Source: Teratosphaeria epicoccoides (taxonomy: Eukaryota; Ascomycota; Dothideomycetes; Mycosphaerellales; Teratosphaeriaceae). From it: DNA of 64,000 nt. The DNA is taken from contig JADDMT010000068.1 of assembly GCA_021401465.1 (NCBI GenBank), positions 62,001-126,000 of the forward strand. Direction: 5' to 3'. Each line of letters starts with the position of its first letter. Position 1 is the stretch's first letter. The notes below the pieces were generated by a model that saw only the letters and a list, made by a program, of their open reading frames with translations, was not told the origin of the DNA and did no database searches. The translations under genes were made by a program, and so were the position numbers. Below, piece by piece: positions 1-10,666 of the stretch.

Positions 1-48
1 AAGCACTCGTTAAGTCCCCTAATGCTTCCTTAGAAGTAGTACTCAAAA
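1..48 (-). mobile_element. D1 retroelement, leader just inside its 5' LTR
   Basis: This is the 5' untranslated leader of a D-family gypsy element whose coding part lies left of the window. It matches the leader of D2 at about 45900-45944 with only transitions. D elements here read on the minus strand, so the window starts inside the element and meets its LTR at position 49. No obvious TGG-type tRNA primer site follows the LTR. Confidence 0.75.
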
Positions 49-525
49 TGTCATAAGGGTAGGTACCGATAGTAGGAAGGGGATTAGGTGTTAGACTCGT
101 AGAGCTGTAAAGAATATCGATAATAGTAGTTAACCTTGTAACTAACTCTCCTCTAAGTAAGAGAGGATTAAATTAAGATTAAGCATGAAGCTCCTAACTG
201 CCTGCCCTAAAGCTATCCCTATATACCAGAGAGACAGAGCAGCTCTGTTAGATCTGTTAATAGACCTAACAGATCCGTGTCTATAGATCTGTAGACTAAC
301 CCTATAGATCTAAGGGTCTGTTATCCTATGATAGATCCCTTCTCCCTTGTAGGCCTATAGATTAATAGACTAACCCTACAGATCCGGGGATCTATCCTCA
401 CGTGACAGATCCTTTCTCCTATGACTATGCCTATGACTTATAGTACTCCTATAACTATACTATGACTCATAGTACTTAGGACACTTATGATCCTGTGACT
501 CATAGTACTCCTAACACTCATGACA
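49..525 (-). repeat. D1 long terminal repeat (5' LTR in element sense)
   Basis: The repeat starts TGTCATAAG and ends CTCATGACA, the TG..CA ends of an LTR. It is homologous over its length to the D2 LTRs (31238-31733, 45945-46434) and the reversed copy at 28143-28619. Inside is an imperfect duplication of roughly 70 bp built on GACTAACCCTA-AGATC blocks, and near the right end short repeats of CATAGTACTC. Sequence to the right (526 on) is element E, so D1 inserted into E; the expected 5-bp target copy is CGGAC at 526-530, its partner being outside the window. Confidence 0.85.
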
Positions 526-567
526 CGGACCTATTAACTGCTATGCTCCTTATCTTCTATGTCAGGG
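526..567 (-). pseudogene. Element E pol fragment between D1 and A1
   Basis: This short stretch continues the E pol frame that is interrupted by A1. Read on the minus strand it follows directly after the ADALSRYP motif encoded at about 22836-22856, extending the RNase H end toward integrase. The last five bases, CAGGG (563-567), are the target-site duplication of A1 and recur at 22832-22836. E is cut off on the left by D1. Confidence 0.7.
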
Positions 568-841
568 TGATACGGTTGATACTCGGGGGCTATTAGAGCC
601 GCAGAGGTTCCGATGCCCGCCCTTAGCATATAGTAACCCTACTACATATAGCAAGGGAGTCCTTCGTATATATGTTAGCTCGTATGTCGTCTAAGTAGGA
701 TTAATAGTCAACGTAGGACGCCCCTATGTCGCTAACCCTATAGTACCCCTGCAGGGTTAGGCTTAGACATGCTTTCCCTAATTAAGGGGCGTTAGGAGTT
801 ATAAGCACCCTTAACGCTACCTCTGCGATAAGCAGAAAGTA
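568..841 (+). repeat. A1 5' LTR, left part
   Basis: The LTR starts TGATACGGTTGATAC and matches the first three quarters of the other A LTRs. It stops at AGAAAG-TA (840-841), where P1 inserted with a TA duplication, and resumes at 14569. The TATA-like TTATAAG box and the AGAAAG start of the putative R region lie just before the break. Confidence 0.92.
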
Positions 842-868
842 CGTCTTAAAAACCAAGGCCCTAAGTAG
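842..868 (+). repeat. P1 left terminal inverted repeat
   Basis: About 27 bp pairs imperfectly with the right end (14540-14566): 13 bp CGTCTCGAAAACC (here with CG changed to TA), then a looser stretch ending CCCTAAG-AG. P2 keeps the unmutated CGTCTCGAAAACC at 48006, confirming the true terminus. Confidence 0.88.
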
Positions 869-1165
869 ACCGAGTAACTTGTGTTACTTAGCTTACTTAC
901 CTACCTGTCTAACTTGGCCTGCTCGTATGTACCCCCGAGAAACTCGGCCTCTCCTGAGCTACTCGTGTCGCAGACGCGAGTAGCTTATAGTGCAAGAGTG
1001 CTACTAGTAAGTAACTTACTGCTAGCAGTATACTAGCGGCAAGTAGCTCGGGCACGCAAGCCGAGCTACTCGAATCAAAACAATTTGCATGTAATAGATG
1101 TCAAAGTCATAATTTTGGTTAATACTATACATCTCGTTGTTGTCGCACTGTGCTCTTTTACTATT
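869..1165. repeat. P1 left subterminal region with hairpins
   Basis: No gene is seen. The region holds an inverted repeat at 957-985 (AGCTACTCG-GTC arms around GCA, one mismatch) and another at about 1047-1072 (GTAGCTCGG / CCGAGCTAC), both built on the CTACTCG/CGAGTAG motif that recurs in the right subterminal region. One copy of the dispersed palindromic motif around GTATACTAGCGG lies at about 1022-1043. These are candidate transposase-binding repeats by analogy with CACTA-like elements. Confidence 0.6.
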
Positions 1166-4131
1166 TACACTAGACCTGACATATAACGCGAATTAAGCAG
1201 ACTTGCTAACACTAAACACATATACAGCTTAAACGTAGCTCTCACGACGCCTCTTGAATTTAAGCAAGCTGCTATATCTGACTTGCGCCTCACGCCTAAA
1301 GACCTTAATTAGTATAGCTAGTAACAAATGCATAGCTACTACACACTATCTACACATCCTGTATCGGCCCTTACACATAAATCTTCTACTCGCCCTTATC
1401 CTCTATTCCGTTCTACTAGCTTACCTTCACTACTACCGACTTTCCTAAAGCGCTACTATTTTGCCCCTCCTGTAGCTTCTTAAAGGTCGTATCATCAAAG
1501 ACCTTGTCGCTATAGCCCTTAATCTGCTCTAACAAGGTCAAGTCCGTGAATGTAGTATGCTACTACAACTGACTATCCCTTAACTCAGAGTCGTCAAGCG
1601 CATCCTCTACCTTCTCTATAACGTTCGACTAGTTGCTTATAAGATTATACTAATCGAGCAGAGCGTATGCTATGCTACATCATAATCGTTAGCTAATGTA
1701 TACTACGTAGCTACTAAACTACTACTAGTACCTCCTATTAATATCGAAGTGCTAGTAGTATGTTAGTAGCATAACGCTAGTATACTACTAGCATACTTAC
1801 CTAGCATTTTTTGCCTCTGCCTCTAGCAAAGCTTAGCTCCTACTATCGCCTTAGTCTTTGTCCTTTGCGGTCGAGCTTCGTGTCCTATAGCCATTGTCAT
1901 TAACTACGCCGATGCGTAGAGTTAATAATCGCACATACCGTGTGTTAGTAAGTCTTTGCGTTTCGCCTCTTGCTAGAGCCGCGCTAGCGTTTATCTGTTA
2001 TTAGCATGGTTTAGTCGATACATGAGTCCCCTCGCCTATACCGCTTGTCTATACTAGTCACGATTAACCGCCTACTCTGTAGCTTAGGCCTCTTGCTACT
2101 TCCGCCTCGTTAGCGATAGCTAGCCCTCACGACGCGCTAAGGCTACTAACCTTTCATCTTGCGTGTGTCTAGGTTAGGGCTCATCGACTATAGTAGCTTT
2201 CATACTAGACAAGTACATGTTAGCAATCATGGCCATGATGTTAGACGAGAAACTAACCTCGTTGTCACGACACTGTTATGCAGGGTGTCCCGCGACAATG
2301 GCTCCTCTAGTCCCTGCATCGGCTAGTCGTCACTGTCATAATCGCTTGCCTTACTACTATAGTTACTAACATTTGCCCTTCCGCCGTTATAGCCCTCGCT
2401 CCCTCTGTTAGTGTCTGCTTAAACATCCGCTACATGCTTGCGAACGCCTACTATTAATGACATTAAGGCCTAGCTTAATCGTCATGTCGGGCTAACACTA
2501 CGCTAACCTAACAATTACGTACGACCTAGCAGAAGTTAGCATAGGCCCTCTCGACAATGTCTCCTACGTACTATTGTCGCGTAGCGCCTTTCGCCTCCGC
2601 AAGTCCTCGTATTCCCTCTCTAAGCCTGTCATGCCGCGATCCTTCTTGATAGCTAGCGCTGCCTACACTAGTAGTGCTGTCTTGCCTTCGTCCTCCCCCC
2701 CTAATATACGTGCCGTGATAGTCGCCATGATGACCTCCTGTCTGTTAGCATCGAGCTCTTCCTAATACTTCTTCTTTCCCTCGAAGATATCATTAATATC
2801 GACACCGCTAACCGGAACCCATCTCGTCTTGCTAGCCTTTGTCTTGAACTCCGAAGGGCTATTTCTGATCTAGGCTAGTAGGTATGTGATAGTAGCATAC
2901 ACGCTGTTTAACATGAAAGCGTTTACCTTACGTGACTCTAAAGGATTCCATGCTAGTTTCTAATTGAACTAGAAGAACGCCTTCTTTATACAAAAGATCA
3001 CGAGCGGGCTTAGAAACCTCCGGTCCTGTGACATGTTAGCGCTTTCGACGACATCTAAGCCTTCTCTCCTTACCTCTTCTTTGTTCTCGCATTCGAATCT
3101 GCTTTCTATTAACATGTCCGCGGCCTAGTCCTTCAAACCCTGCTTATCGTCTACCTTGCTAGACTATGCAAGTATAGCTTCTCTAACCCTATTCGTGTAG
3201 TTGTTATGACACTAACGCAACCTCTGCCTTATCTACGCCCCTAACATTAGCACCTCCTTATAGGACCTACGCAGGTACTTATAGTATCCAAATCTACGTC
3301 GTCTAGCCTCGAGCTAACTCGACCTTTCATCCCTAGCATATCACGCGCTACGAGCTACTAGTTAATTGCAATATGCTTACAACTCGGCTAGTAAGTAGGA
3401 GCTGTAGGGTATAGCACAGAAATGCCCTTCTGCCCTTGTGAAGCGTCCATCTACGAGAGTTCTTAGACTTTAACAAGTAAAGGCTCGATTAACTTGTCTT
3501 TATGCACAGGAGGGCTACTACGTATATCTTCGCTACTAGAGTAGTCGTATCCTTAGTCGGAGTTTGTAGTCTGGCTGCTATTATGGCCTCGACGGCTACT
3601 TAACTAGCTCCCGGACTGACTTTGACTACTACTATCGCCCTAGTAGCTACGAGACTCGCTGTTACGGTAGTTTTAACTGTTGCTGTCGCTCCCGTGATTA
3701 GTAGGTCGGCTATTGTAATAGCCTCGACAGATGCTTAGCTACTATGTCTTTACCCTGTTATTCTTAGGTTTACTACTATCTCATCGCGTGTCGCGAGACA
3801 ATGACCGAAGCCTCTTGTTCGGCCGATTCCGCCTTAGCAGTAAGGATGACCGCTTATGCGTCTAGTCTCTTCGTGACTAGTACGTCGTCGTCTGTATGCA
3901 TGTTAGTATAGCCGCTTTATGTAGGTAGCTTCTTACATTAGTCGCCTTTGTATAGGCTTTAGGCACTATAAAATCCTCATGTTCCTAGTTAGCTATCTCC
4001 TCGTTGCCGTCGTCTACACTATCGCCATTATTGCTTAGCAGGTCTTCTAAATCATTCGCTAGATCGTAATTCGAACTGCCGCTAGATGACGCGGAACGTG
4101 ACCTCTGTTGTCTGTCTTTCTTCAAAGGCAT
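1166..4131 (-). pseudogene. P1 passenger gene, uncharacterised, about 3 kb
   Basis: I do not recognise this protein. From an ATG at 4129-4131 the first block (to about 3300) is one frame interrupted only by RIP-type stops and encodes a basic Ser/Asn/Gln/Arg-rich, probably disordered segment after an acidic stretch (DLEDLLS, DDGNEE). In a second frame, about 3290-2564, comes a well-structured block with motifs FLSPLVIFCIKKAFF, FMLNSVYATITYLLA and KKDRGMTGLE. A third block at about 1680-1430 reads NVVEKVEDALDDSELRD on to TFKKLQEG. Frame changes may be introns or indels. The same blocks occur in P2 with only transitions, which supports real coding. An accessory transposition or nucleic-acid-binding role is a guess. 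Confidence 0.55.
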
Positions 4132-4699
4132 AATCAAAGAAGGACGCGACTTAAAGGATCGGCAGAGAACAGAGCGCGGTATATCCTTCTTAGTCGTGTA
4201 GGTCTAGTAGCAGGTTAGTAAAGGATAATATCTATAGCATGTAAATATGCATATACTGCGAGTTACTGTCTAATGTAGCTACGTGGCGTCTATTAATGCA
4301 GAAGAAGGAGGGGACGCAATGTTTACAGTATCTTGCGACGCGCGAGTGTCATCTAAATGCAGCTACCCCTAAAATTGCGCTTCCCTATTAGCCGGCAGTA
4401 CTTTCAGCTTGCTAGTAGTATGCTATTAAAATACCGCTAGTAGAACTAGCCTCAGTTAGCATTAATTCTTCAATAATAGCTAGTATAGGTACTACGAAAC
4501 ATCCGCGCTATATAGCACGTCTGCCTGTACGACATAGCCTAACGGATGTAGTTGCTCTGTAGTAGATCCTGCGTATACAGTAGTAAGATTTGTTCTGCAT
4601 GCGAGAGAATATCCTGTACGTATTGTTCTAAAGGCCTTCGAGCCGCGTTTAAACTATAATAGCCGTACTACCTTCATGTTAACCCTAGGTAATTGCTAA

Positions 4700-5296
4700 C
4701 TTCTAGACTGTCCGCCGCCAATAGTTTGACGATATCTTGTATAGTAGATGCCGAAAACTAACCTCCCCTACTCGTGTCTATAACGCCTCTACTGTCGCCA
4801 AGAATTTGATTTGTAATTCCCTGCTACTACTAAAGAAGGTGCTCGTTTCCTAGAACATGCGCTCCTTCGCTGCTATCGACCGCGCAATTCGGCCAAGTAG
4901 GCTAAGCTGCTCTATCCGTTCTTCTAACGTAGCGTACAGGCGTAGGTAATCGTCATGTCGAAGTACAAGGCCCGCTTTAATCGTGCCTATGCTCTGCTAT
5001 TATAGCGCCTTAGGTTTATGAATTGTGCCGCGCTAGGTCTTAGAGGTTCTTGTCGAGGAAACACGCACACTTATCGTTCGGGCTATGCCTGTATCGTGTC
5101 TGTTTGAATTACAGATGTCAGGATTACTCGAAACACGCGTTGTTTATACTCGTTAGTCTCTTAGCTAACTTCAGATAAAAGATGCGGCAGACCCTTCCGC
5201 GCTTTTCGCACTTTATCGCCATAGCCGTAGCCGTCGTATATGCGACGCCGCATTGTCTATCTTCTAGTCCGCTACGACACTATCTGTAGCAGGCAT
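4700..5296 (-). pseudogene. P1 small minus-strand gene, unknown, coiled-coil end
   Basis: A start codon lies at 5294-5296. The clearest coding segment (about 4690-4950) reads HDDYLRLYATLEERIEQLSL followed by an Ala/Arg/Lys-rich helix, which looks like a coiled coil. An upstream segment in another frame has several Cys residues (C-E-K-R-G-R-V-C), so frames change at least once and the ends are approximate. It is divergent from the SNF2-like fragment that begins about 30 bp away on the other strand. P2 has the same block at about 60040-60638. The family is not recognised. Confidence 0.45.
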
Positions 5297-5319
5297 GATC
5301 TAGACGCTAGGGTCCTAAT

Positions 5320-5765
5320 AATTGTGGCACTTGAGACACGCATATAGGAACAGGATACTCGAGCCTATGCCTAGAAGGCAACCGTTTCCTTGCCTAATAT
5401 GTACTAACTTTGACTAGTATCTCTAGTAGGTAGTAGAGAACGGTCACATCCTAGACAGATTCAACAAGATAGATAGGTTCATTAGGCTAGATTACAGGTC
5501 GAAAGATAAGGCCATAATTGTAGGGGACTTCGTGACTACTAATCCTATTGTTAAAGGCTACTAAGACGACCCTTAGTTCCTTATATTGACCGTGAACAAA
5601 ATTGAGAGTAGCGTAACTCTTGTACCTGCCGACGCTATCATGATACTAGATGACAACTTAAAACAGTAGTCGACTAGGCAAGCCTGTAGCAGGGTTAGTC
5701 GTACTAGATTAATGCAGTTAGCGCGATTAACAGAGGTAATGAGATTTTACTAGGTTGCGCCATAG
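5320..5765 (+). pseudogene. SNF2-type helicase C-terminal domain remnant in P1
   Basis: Translation from about 5440 gives a run resembling the second RecA-like lobe of SNF2 ATPases: a KID-RF-RLDYRSKDKAIIVGDF block (motif IV region), FLILTVNKIESSVTLVPADA (motif V region, typical G-G-x-x-L-x-x-A) and an ILDDNL-x-Q then RQACSRVSRTR (motif VI, typical D-x-x-W-x-P and Q-A-x-x-R-x-x-R-x-G-Q). P2 reads LLISTVNK and TLAPANA in the same frame. No N-terminal ATPase lobe is seen; the space upstream holds a divergent minus-strand gene. It is either a captured fragment or the surviving exon of a larger gene. In-frame stops are TAG or TAA. The match is from memory of the family pattern. Confidence 0.55.
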
Positions 5766-6732
5766 AGCTAATTCGGAGAGTAGACTATGAACTGTTAGCA
5801 GACTAGTAACGACTTCATTAATACCATGCGCGATGATCAGGGCAAGTAGAGAGGCATAGGATCATACAGGCTGCGCAGGCTAGCGTAAGATGACAGATTG
5901 ACTAGGGTTTAACTACAATCTTGTAATAGAGTAATGCTAGTAGTCGTGCGCAAGCAGTATCGTTTTAGATAGCGACTACACAAGCACCTCATCTGATAGA
6001 GTATATGCATAACACCGATCATCTCGTCCGTTCGAATGTACTTGACGACTACTAAATGCTAGTAGTATACTAGCGGTACGTCTACTACTACTACGTCAAG
6101 GTCCGACCTATAGATCGCTACTACATGTTTTAAACCCTTATAATCGACAGACAACAACTGCTAGTAGTATACTAGCGGCACTCCTACTACGTCTACGCTA
6201 CACATCTAAGCCGCTAGTAATAGAGGGTATGACTCTATGCATATAAATACTATACACTTTAGATTTATATATGAAACTACTCGAAATTTAGGATTCCTAG
6301 CTAAAATAGCGCTCGTACTACCTGCGATCGACAGAATGAGTTAGCTAATATAACTGCTGCTAGTATACTCCTAGCACATCCATTTTCGTCTACTCTAGGC
6401 CCTCCTTTACTACTACACTCTAATAACACTCGATTCTTCTATTAACCTAAACACTAACCCTAACCACGCATAGCTGGCTAACAGGATGAACCGTCTGAGC
6501 GGCAATTAGCTACCCGCGCGGCACGCGCACCTTTCTAGGGGTCCGGTGTTTATGGTGATTAACGCGTCTATAAGTGCTATAGCCTTTACAACATACTACG
6601 TCGACACTAGCTTCATAGCGTATACTATACTACATAGGCTGTAGCAAGGCATTAAAAGGTCATAGTAGTCATGCCTAGCATGTTCCTACCTGCATAGTAG
6701 CAAAGTTTTAGCACTTCATTAATTAGAGCACT
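5766..6732. repeat. P1 noncoding stretch with dispersed palindromic motifs
   Basis: No convincing gene is present. The stretch contains three copies of a near-palindrome centred on GTATAC: TGCTAGTAGTATACTAGCGG at about 6058-6077 and again at about 6159-6178, and a shorter GCTAGTATACTCCTAGC at about 6361. More copies occur elsewhere in P1 (about 1029, 1781 and 14475). It also precedes the transposase start and would include its promoter. P2 keeps the same arrangement at about 61130-62074. Confidence 0.6.
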
Positions 6733-9700
6733 ATGGATCTTAGACCCGACGAGAAATACGCGTCAGATTTGAACATCTCCTTAGACTCGAACGACAGAGT
6801 CGAAACTTAATCAGCAGACGATGTCCTTGCCTACGAGGAGGGGGCATTAGTCGACGATGCTGCGGGAGTAGATAGGCAGTATGTTATAAACGAGGAACTA
6901 GTCATAGTCTTTAAGCCTGTGTTTAATGAGGCTTACATGCAAGAGAAAGAGATAGTAGCGACAGCTAGGGCAATCGACAATGACAGCGGTAACATCTACG
7001 CGCTTAGTCTCTACGACGACCTAGTAGTATTTACAAGAGACGCTACATCTCTAGATAGACAGTATGGAGACACGAATAGCAGCCAAACAGGTAGGCTACA
7101 TGGCGTCACGAGCGAGCACAGCTCGGCTTCAATCTATATGCACGCTAGTAGGCTGTCGTCTGCTAGGTACGAGTAACTATACAAGCGGACACCTTTTAGC
7201 GTAGGTAGTCTCACGGCGGGCAGGCTAATCAAAGTGTACGTTAAGCCGTAATCCTACTGAGTTAGTAATAACCTTGACAAGGTCTAACAAACAGACAGAT
7301 AAGGAACTTAACGAATAGGGCTATGCCTTCTTCTAAAGTAATGCAGATGTAGCATTCGCATACTAGCTCTTACACGAAGGCATTTCGAGCAACGCCATCG
7401 ATCGGTTATTCAAGAATCCCCGGCTACAGAAGGTCTACGAACTGCTTAGCTTTCGGTCTAGCGTAGAGCTTAAGGACAAGATCCGAGAAGTAAGTGCCTA
7501 CTAACTACTATTCATTACAAATTAGAGCATTACGAACATCAAATTAGAATCTCTATAGTCGACCTCTAGTGTCAAGACAGTGCCTCTAAGGCACCGGAAA
7601 GTCGAAGACGTTATGCGCTTTCTCATAGGGCACAAGGGTTTCAGGAATGATCTCGTGTACGCGCCTTATCGCCTCGAGACTCTAGATGACCCGCCTAGGC
7701 GGATCTATCAGGACATGGCCTCTGCAGACTAGTAGTAGGACAAACAGAAAGAGCTTAGAATAGACGGAGCGACAATTATGCCACTAATTCTTGCTAGTAA
7801 CAAGACACAGGTTACTAATTATCAAGGTGACCTGATCGTAGGGCTAGTGTACTTAATAATTAGCAACCTGCCTAGATTAGTTCGTAACTCTAACTATCGA
7901 CTAGGCAGCGTGCTCCTAGCGATGCTACTAGTAGTTAAAGGCAGGAAAGGAAGCATCAGGGACGAGCTATACTATCGCTACATGAAGACAATGTTCGACC
8001 CTATTGCTAAGCTCGCTGCAGGCAAGGGCCTCGACGTCTTGTGTGCGGATAGCGAGACATAGCGATGTTTCCTAAATATCGCAGTATACGCGAGCGACTA
8101 CTAAGAACAGGTAATAATCACAGGCGTGAAGAACAACCGCTACTACATAATATGTATAATCGATCTAGAAAAACGCGAAGACCTCGAAGCGGTTACGCTA
8201 TAGCAGGTACATAAGGACACGTAAATACAAATCATGCTCTAGCGAGCGGCGAAGAAGGACTAGGGCAGCCACGTGCATGACCTACCGAACTTCGCATTTA
8301 GGCACCCTAGCCTAAATATCTACAAGACGCTAATAGTAGACGTGCTCTACTAACTCTTCAAGGGCGTATTAATGTACGTCATGGATTAGACGCGAGATTT
8401 GCTTAAGAGTCGACTACCTCTATCTTTGAAGCGAGCTAGAGCGGCACTCCTACAAGCCGAGGGCTAGCATAAAGTAGCAAGAAAGAGTAACAAAGGCAAG
8501 ACTGTTGTAGATTATTAACTAGATGTCATTATTGACTGTCGCTTCGCGGCGGTGCCTGTATTCAGGAACCTCTAGGTGTTTAGCCAGATGTCCGTAGTAA
8601 GCTAATAGACAGGCTAGGAGTAGAAGAGTATGCTACGACAGTTGCTCCTAGTCTTCGTGCTACTGTTAGAAGAGGCTAAGGCACATAGCGCCATCTAGTT
8701 CTTGCGGGCGATAGTAGACTTCTCTTAGTTAGCGTAATATCCTTCACATGATAGCAAAACGCTCTAGTTCATAGTCCTCGCCCTGTTCTAATACAACTAG
8801 TATAAAGAAGAGTTCAGGGAGTACCGCATAAGCAAAGGAGAGCTAAGAAAGAAGAAAGCATAGACAGAGCGAGCGGAGGAGCCTAAAATAGTAGACAATG
8901 TATGTGAACTGTAAGGGCACTTCAATTTTCCTAAGTTTCATGCCCTTACATACTACGTAGACATGATACGGCTCTTCGGCAACGCGCTAGACCTCGACAC
9001 TAGCTACTTCGAATACAAGCATGTCGAATACGTCAAGAAGCTATTCAAATTAACTAACAAGAAGAACAGATAGGAGGACTAAATTATGGAGCACTTCTAG
9101 CGAAAGATTACTATGCTTACATTCTTTGATACTAGCCTAACGTTCTAGCAGCAGACTAAGGCCAAACGTCGAGAGGCTTAGGAGCGCGAAGTACCTTAAC
9201 CGACAGAGTAGAAGGATGTTAAAGCCTTCCTTAGCTAGCAAAGGCTAAGATCTAGCTAATCGTCACTAGGTAGAGACATATAGAGGATAGTTAGTAATGT
9301 AGTAGCACACATAGGGCTAGAGGTAGGGCCTTACTTCCGTCATGCTACTACAGTGTTTGTCAGAGAGTGCTAGGCGTTATCTAATACAACATTGACGTCA
9401 AATATAATACGTCTTGATCCTGACAGGATCGAGGGAAGACTAGATTAGGTCGACAATTTAGATGTATCTTTCCATGCTAGTGTATAGTGCTAGAAGATGC
9501 ATTATAAGGATCCTGACGATCCATATGCAACTAAGCCGGACATCGTTAGATATACCCTAAACTAGCAAGGAATCTAGGACAATCGCCGTAACGACTAGCT
9601 CTAGGTCTAGGAGTACGAAGTGCCGCTAGTTGCAGACGAGACTGCTAGCGTTAATAGACAAATCGACCTAGTCGTCGCCTTTAAGGGCCGGCTGCCTACT

Positions 9701-10234
9701 CGCCTGTTATATGTCGTAACCTTCTGAGACAAGAAATCGCGCATCATAGTAGACGGCTACAACTACATAATACTAGCACACAATAAACGTCCGACCTACA
9801 TAGGTGTGTTTGTAGACCTGTTCTGGCCGAAACATCCGGCTAGAAGAGTAGACGATGTTTATAGCATGATAGTGATCATAGCGATGCGTTCTGGCCTATA
9901 GGAAGGTACTCTGCAAGGTCGCCGCATCTACAGGCTTACTAGCGTCTACTATAGCATCTACGTTATGCTGACAGACAAATATGACACCTCCGGCTAATGT
10001 GACATGTACATTAACAACACTACTAACTTTAAGACCTACAACTTCATATACAATGCGGACTAGGAGGAACAAGAGTCTAGGGTAGTAACTAAACACAAGC
10101 TGCATCGCCTGAATATAGCTAAGGAGCGCGATATTACGGCTACTAGCAAGGAAGGGCCGCTATCGCTCAAGCGTGGCGTCGCTAGCAGCTCTACTCAGGA
10201 CTAATTAAGGAGAAACAAACGCAAACGATCGTGA
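6733..10234 (+). pseudogene. Plavaka-family transposase (RIP-inactivated)
   Basis: The likely product is the DDE-type transposase that moves element P. From the ATG at 6733 the first frame runs to about 7233, then the frame of 7778-8062 continues to the TGA at 10232-10234, giving roughly 1150 codons. Family-like segments include APYRLETLDDPPRR, the LILAS-x-KTQVTNYQGD block, VYLIISNLPRLVRN, SVLLAMLLVVKG, a KGLDVLCAD-S-E block, SLNIYKTLIVDVLY then LFKGVLMYVMD, and FNFPKFHALTYYVDMIRLFG; these resemble the core of known Plavaka transposases. The SDKT motif reads SNKT here, an Asp-to-Asn change of RIP type at a likely catalytic residue. The Lys/Arg tail RRNKRKRS could be a nuclear signal. About 70 TAG/TAA codons replace Gln, Trp and Arg. 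Confidence 0.8.
7234..7294 (+). other. Candidate small intron in the transposase gene
   Basis: The transposase frame shifts by one base between 7180 and 7778. A 61-bp GT..AG interval with branch-like CTAAC at 7284-7288 and ACAG at 7291-7294 would join the two frames (7234 GTGTAC donor; a better GTACGT lies 2 bp downstream but gives the wrong phase). P2 keeps the same bases at about 62574. A plain indel is the alternative. Confidence 0.35.
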
Positions 10235-10666
10235 CATGCGCAACGAATGCTATACTAGTAAGCTTAATGAAGGTAGCACGCCGCAAGGAGGGCTCCTAGC
10301 ACGCAGTTCTTCTAGCTAGCGCTAGTAGACTTGACGACTTAGCTACTTAGCAGACCCGTGCCGTAGTTGAACATGATGCTAATTGGGGTAGGCGACATAA
10401 TGACTCCTTCGTAGATCTTGTCACGAAGCTCGGCTAGGAGCTAGAAACACAACTAGTTAGCATATGTATGTATGATTAGTCAGAATCGCGGCTACTAACC
10501 TTAAGAAAGGGAAACTCGTGTTTAGCGATGACGGCTGCAAGCTTCTTTTTAACAGTAGGCATGTCGCCAAGAGTCAGATGCTTAGTAAGTTCTCAAGAAA
10601 GTCATGAATTACCGCCTACTGTAGCTAGAAGCAGGTCTTCTACCTACGTGCATAACTACTTATTAG

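Noticed and set aside
49..525. D LTR as a MITE with TGTCATAA/TTATGACA inverted ends
   Set aside because: D2 has two copies flanking gag-pol and a 5-bp TATAG duplication of the whole unit, so these are LTRs.
1254..1448. Plus-strand ORF conserved in P1 and P2 (also 48418-48612)
   Set aside because: The similarity is only because the whole element is repeated. The minus strand of the neighbouring stretch has a more protein-like frame (NVVEKVEDALDDSELRD), so the plus ORF is a shadow.
6445..6465. Telomere-like CTAACCCTAACC
   Set aside because: Only about two repeat units, inside element P and present at the same place in P2; not a telomere or interstitial array.
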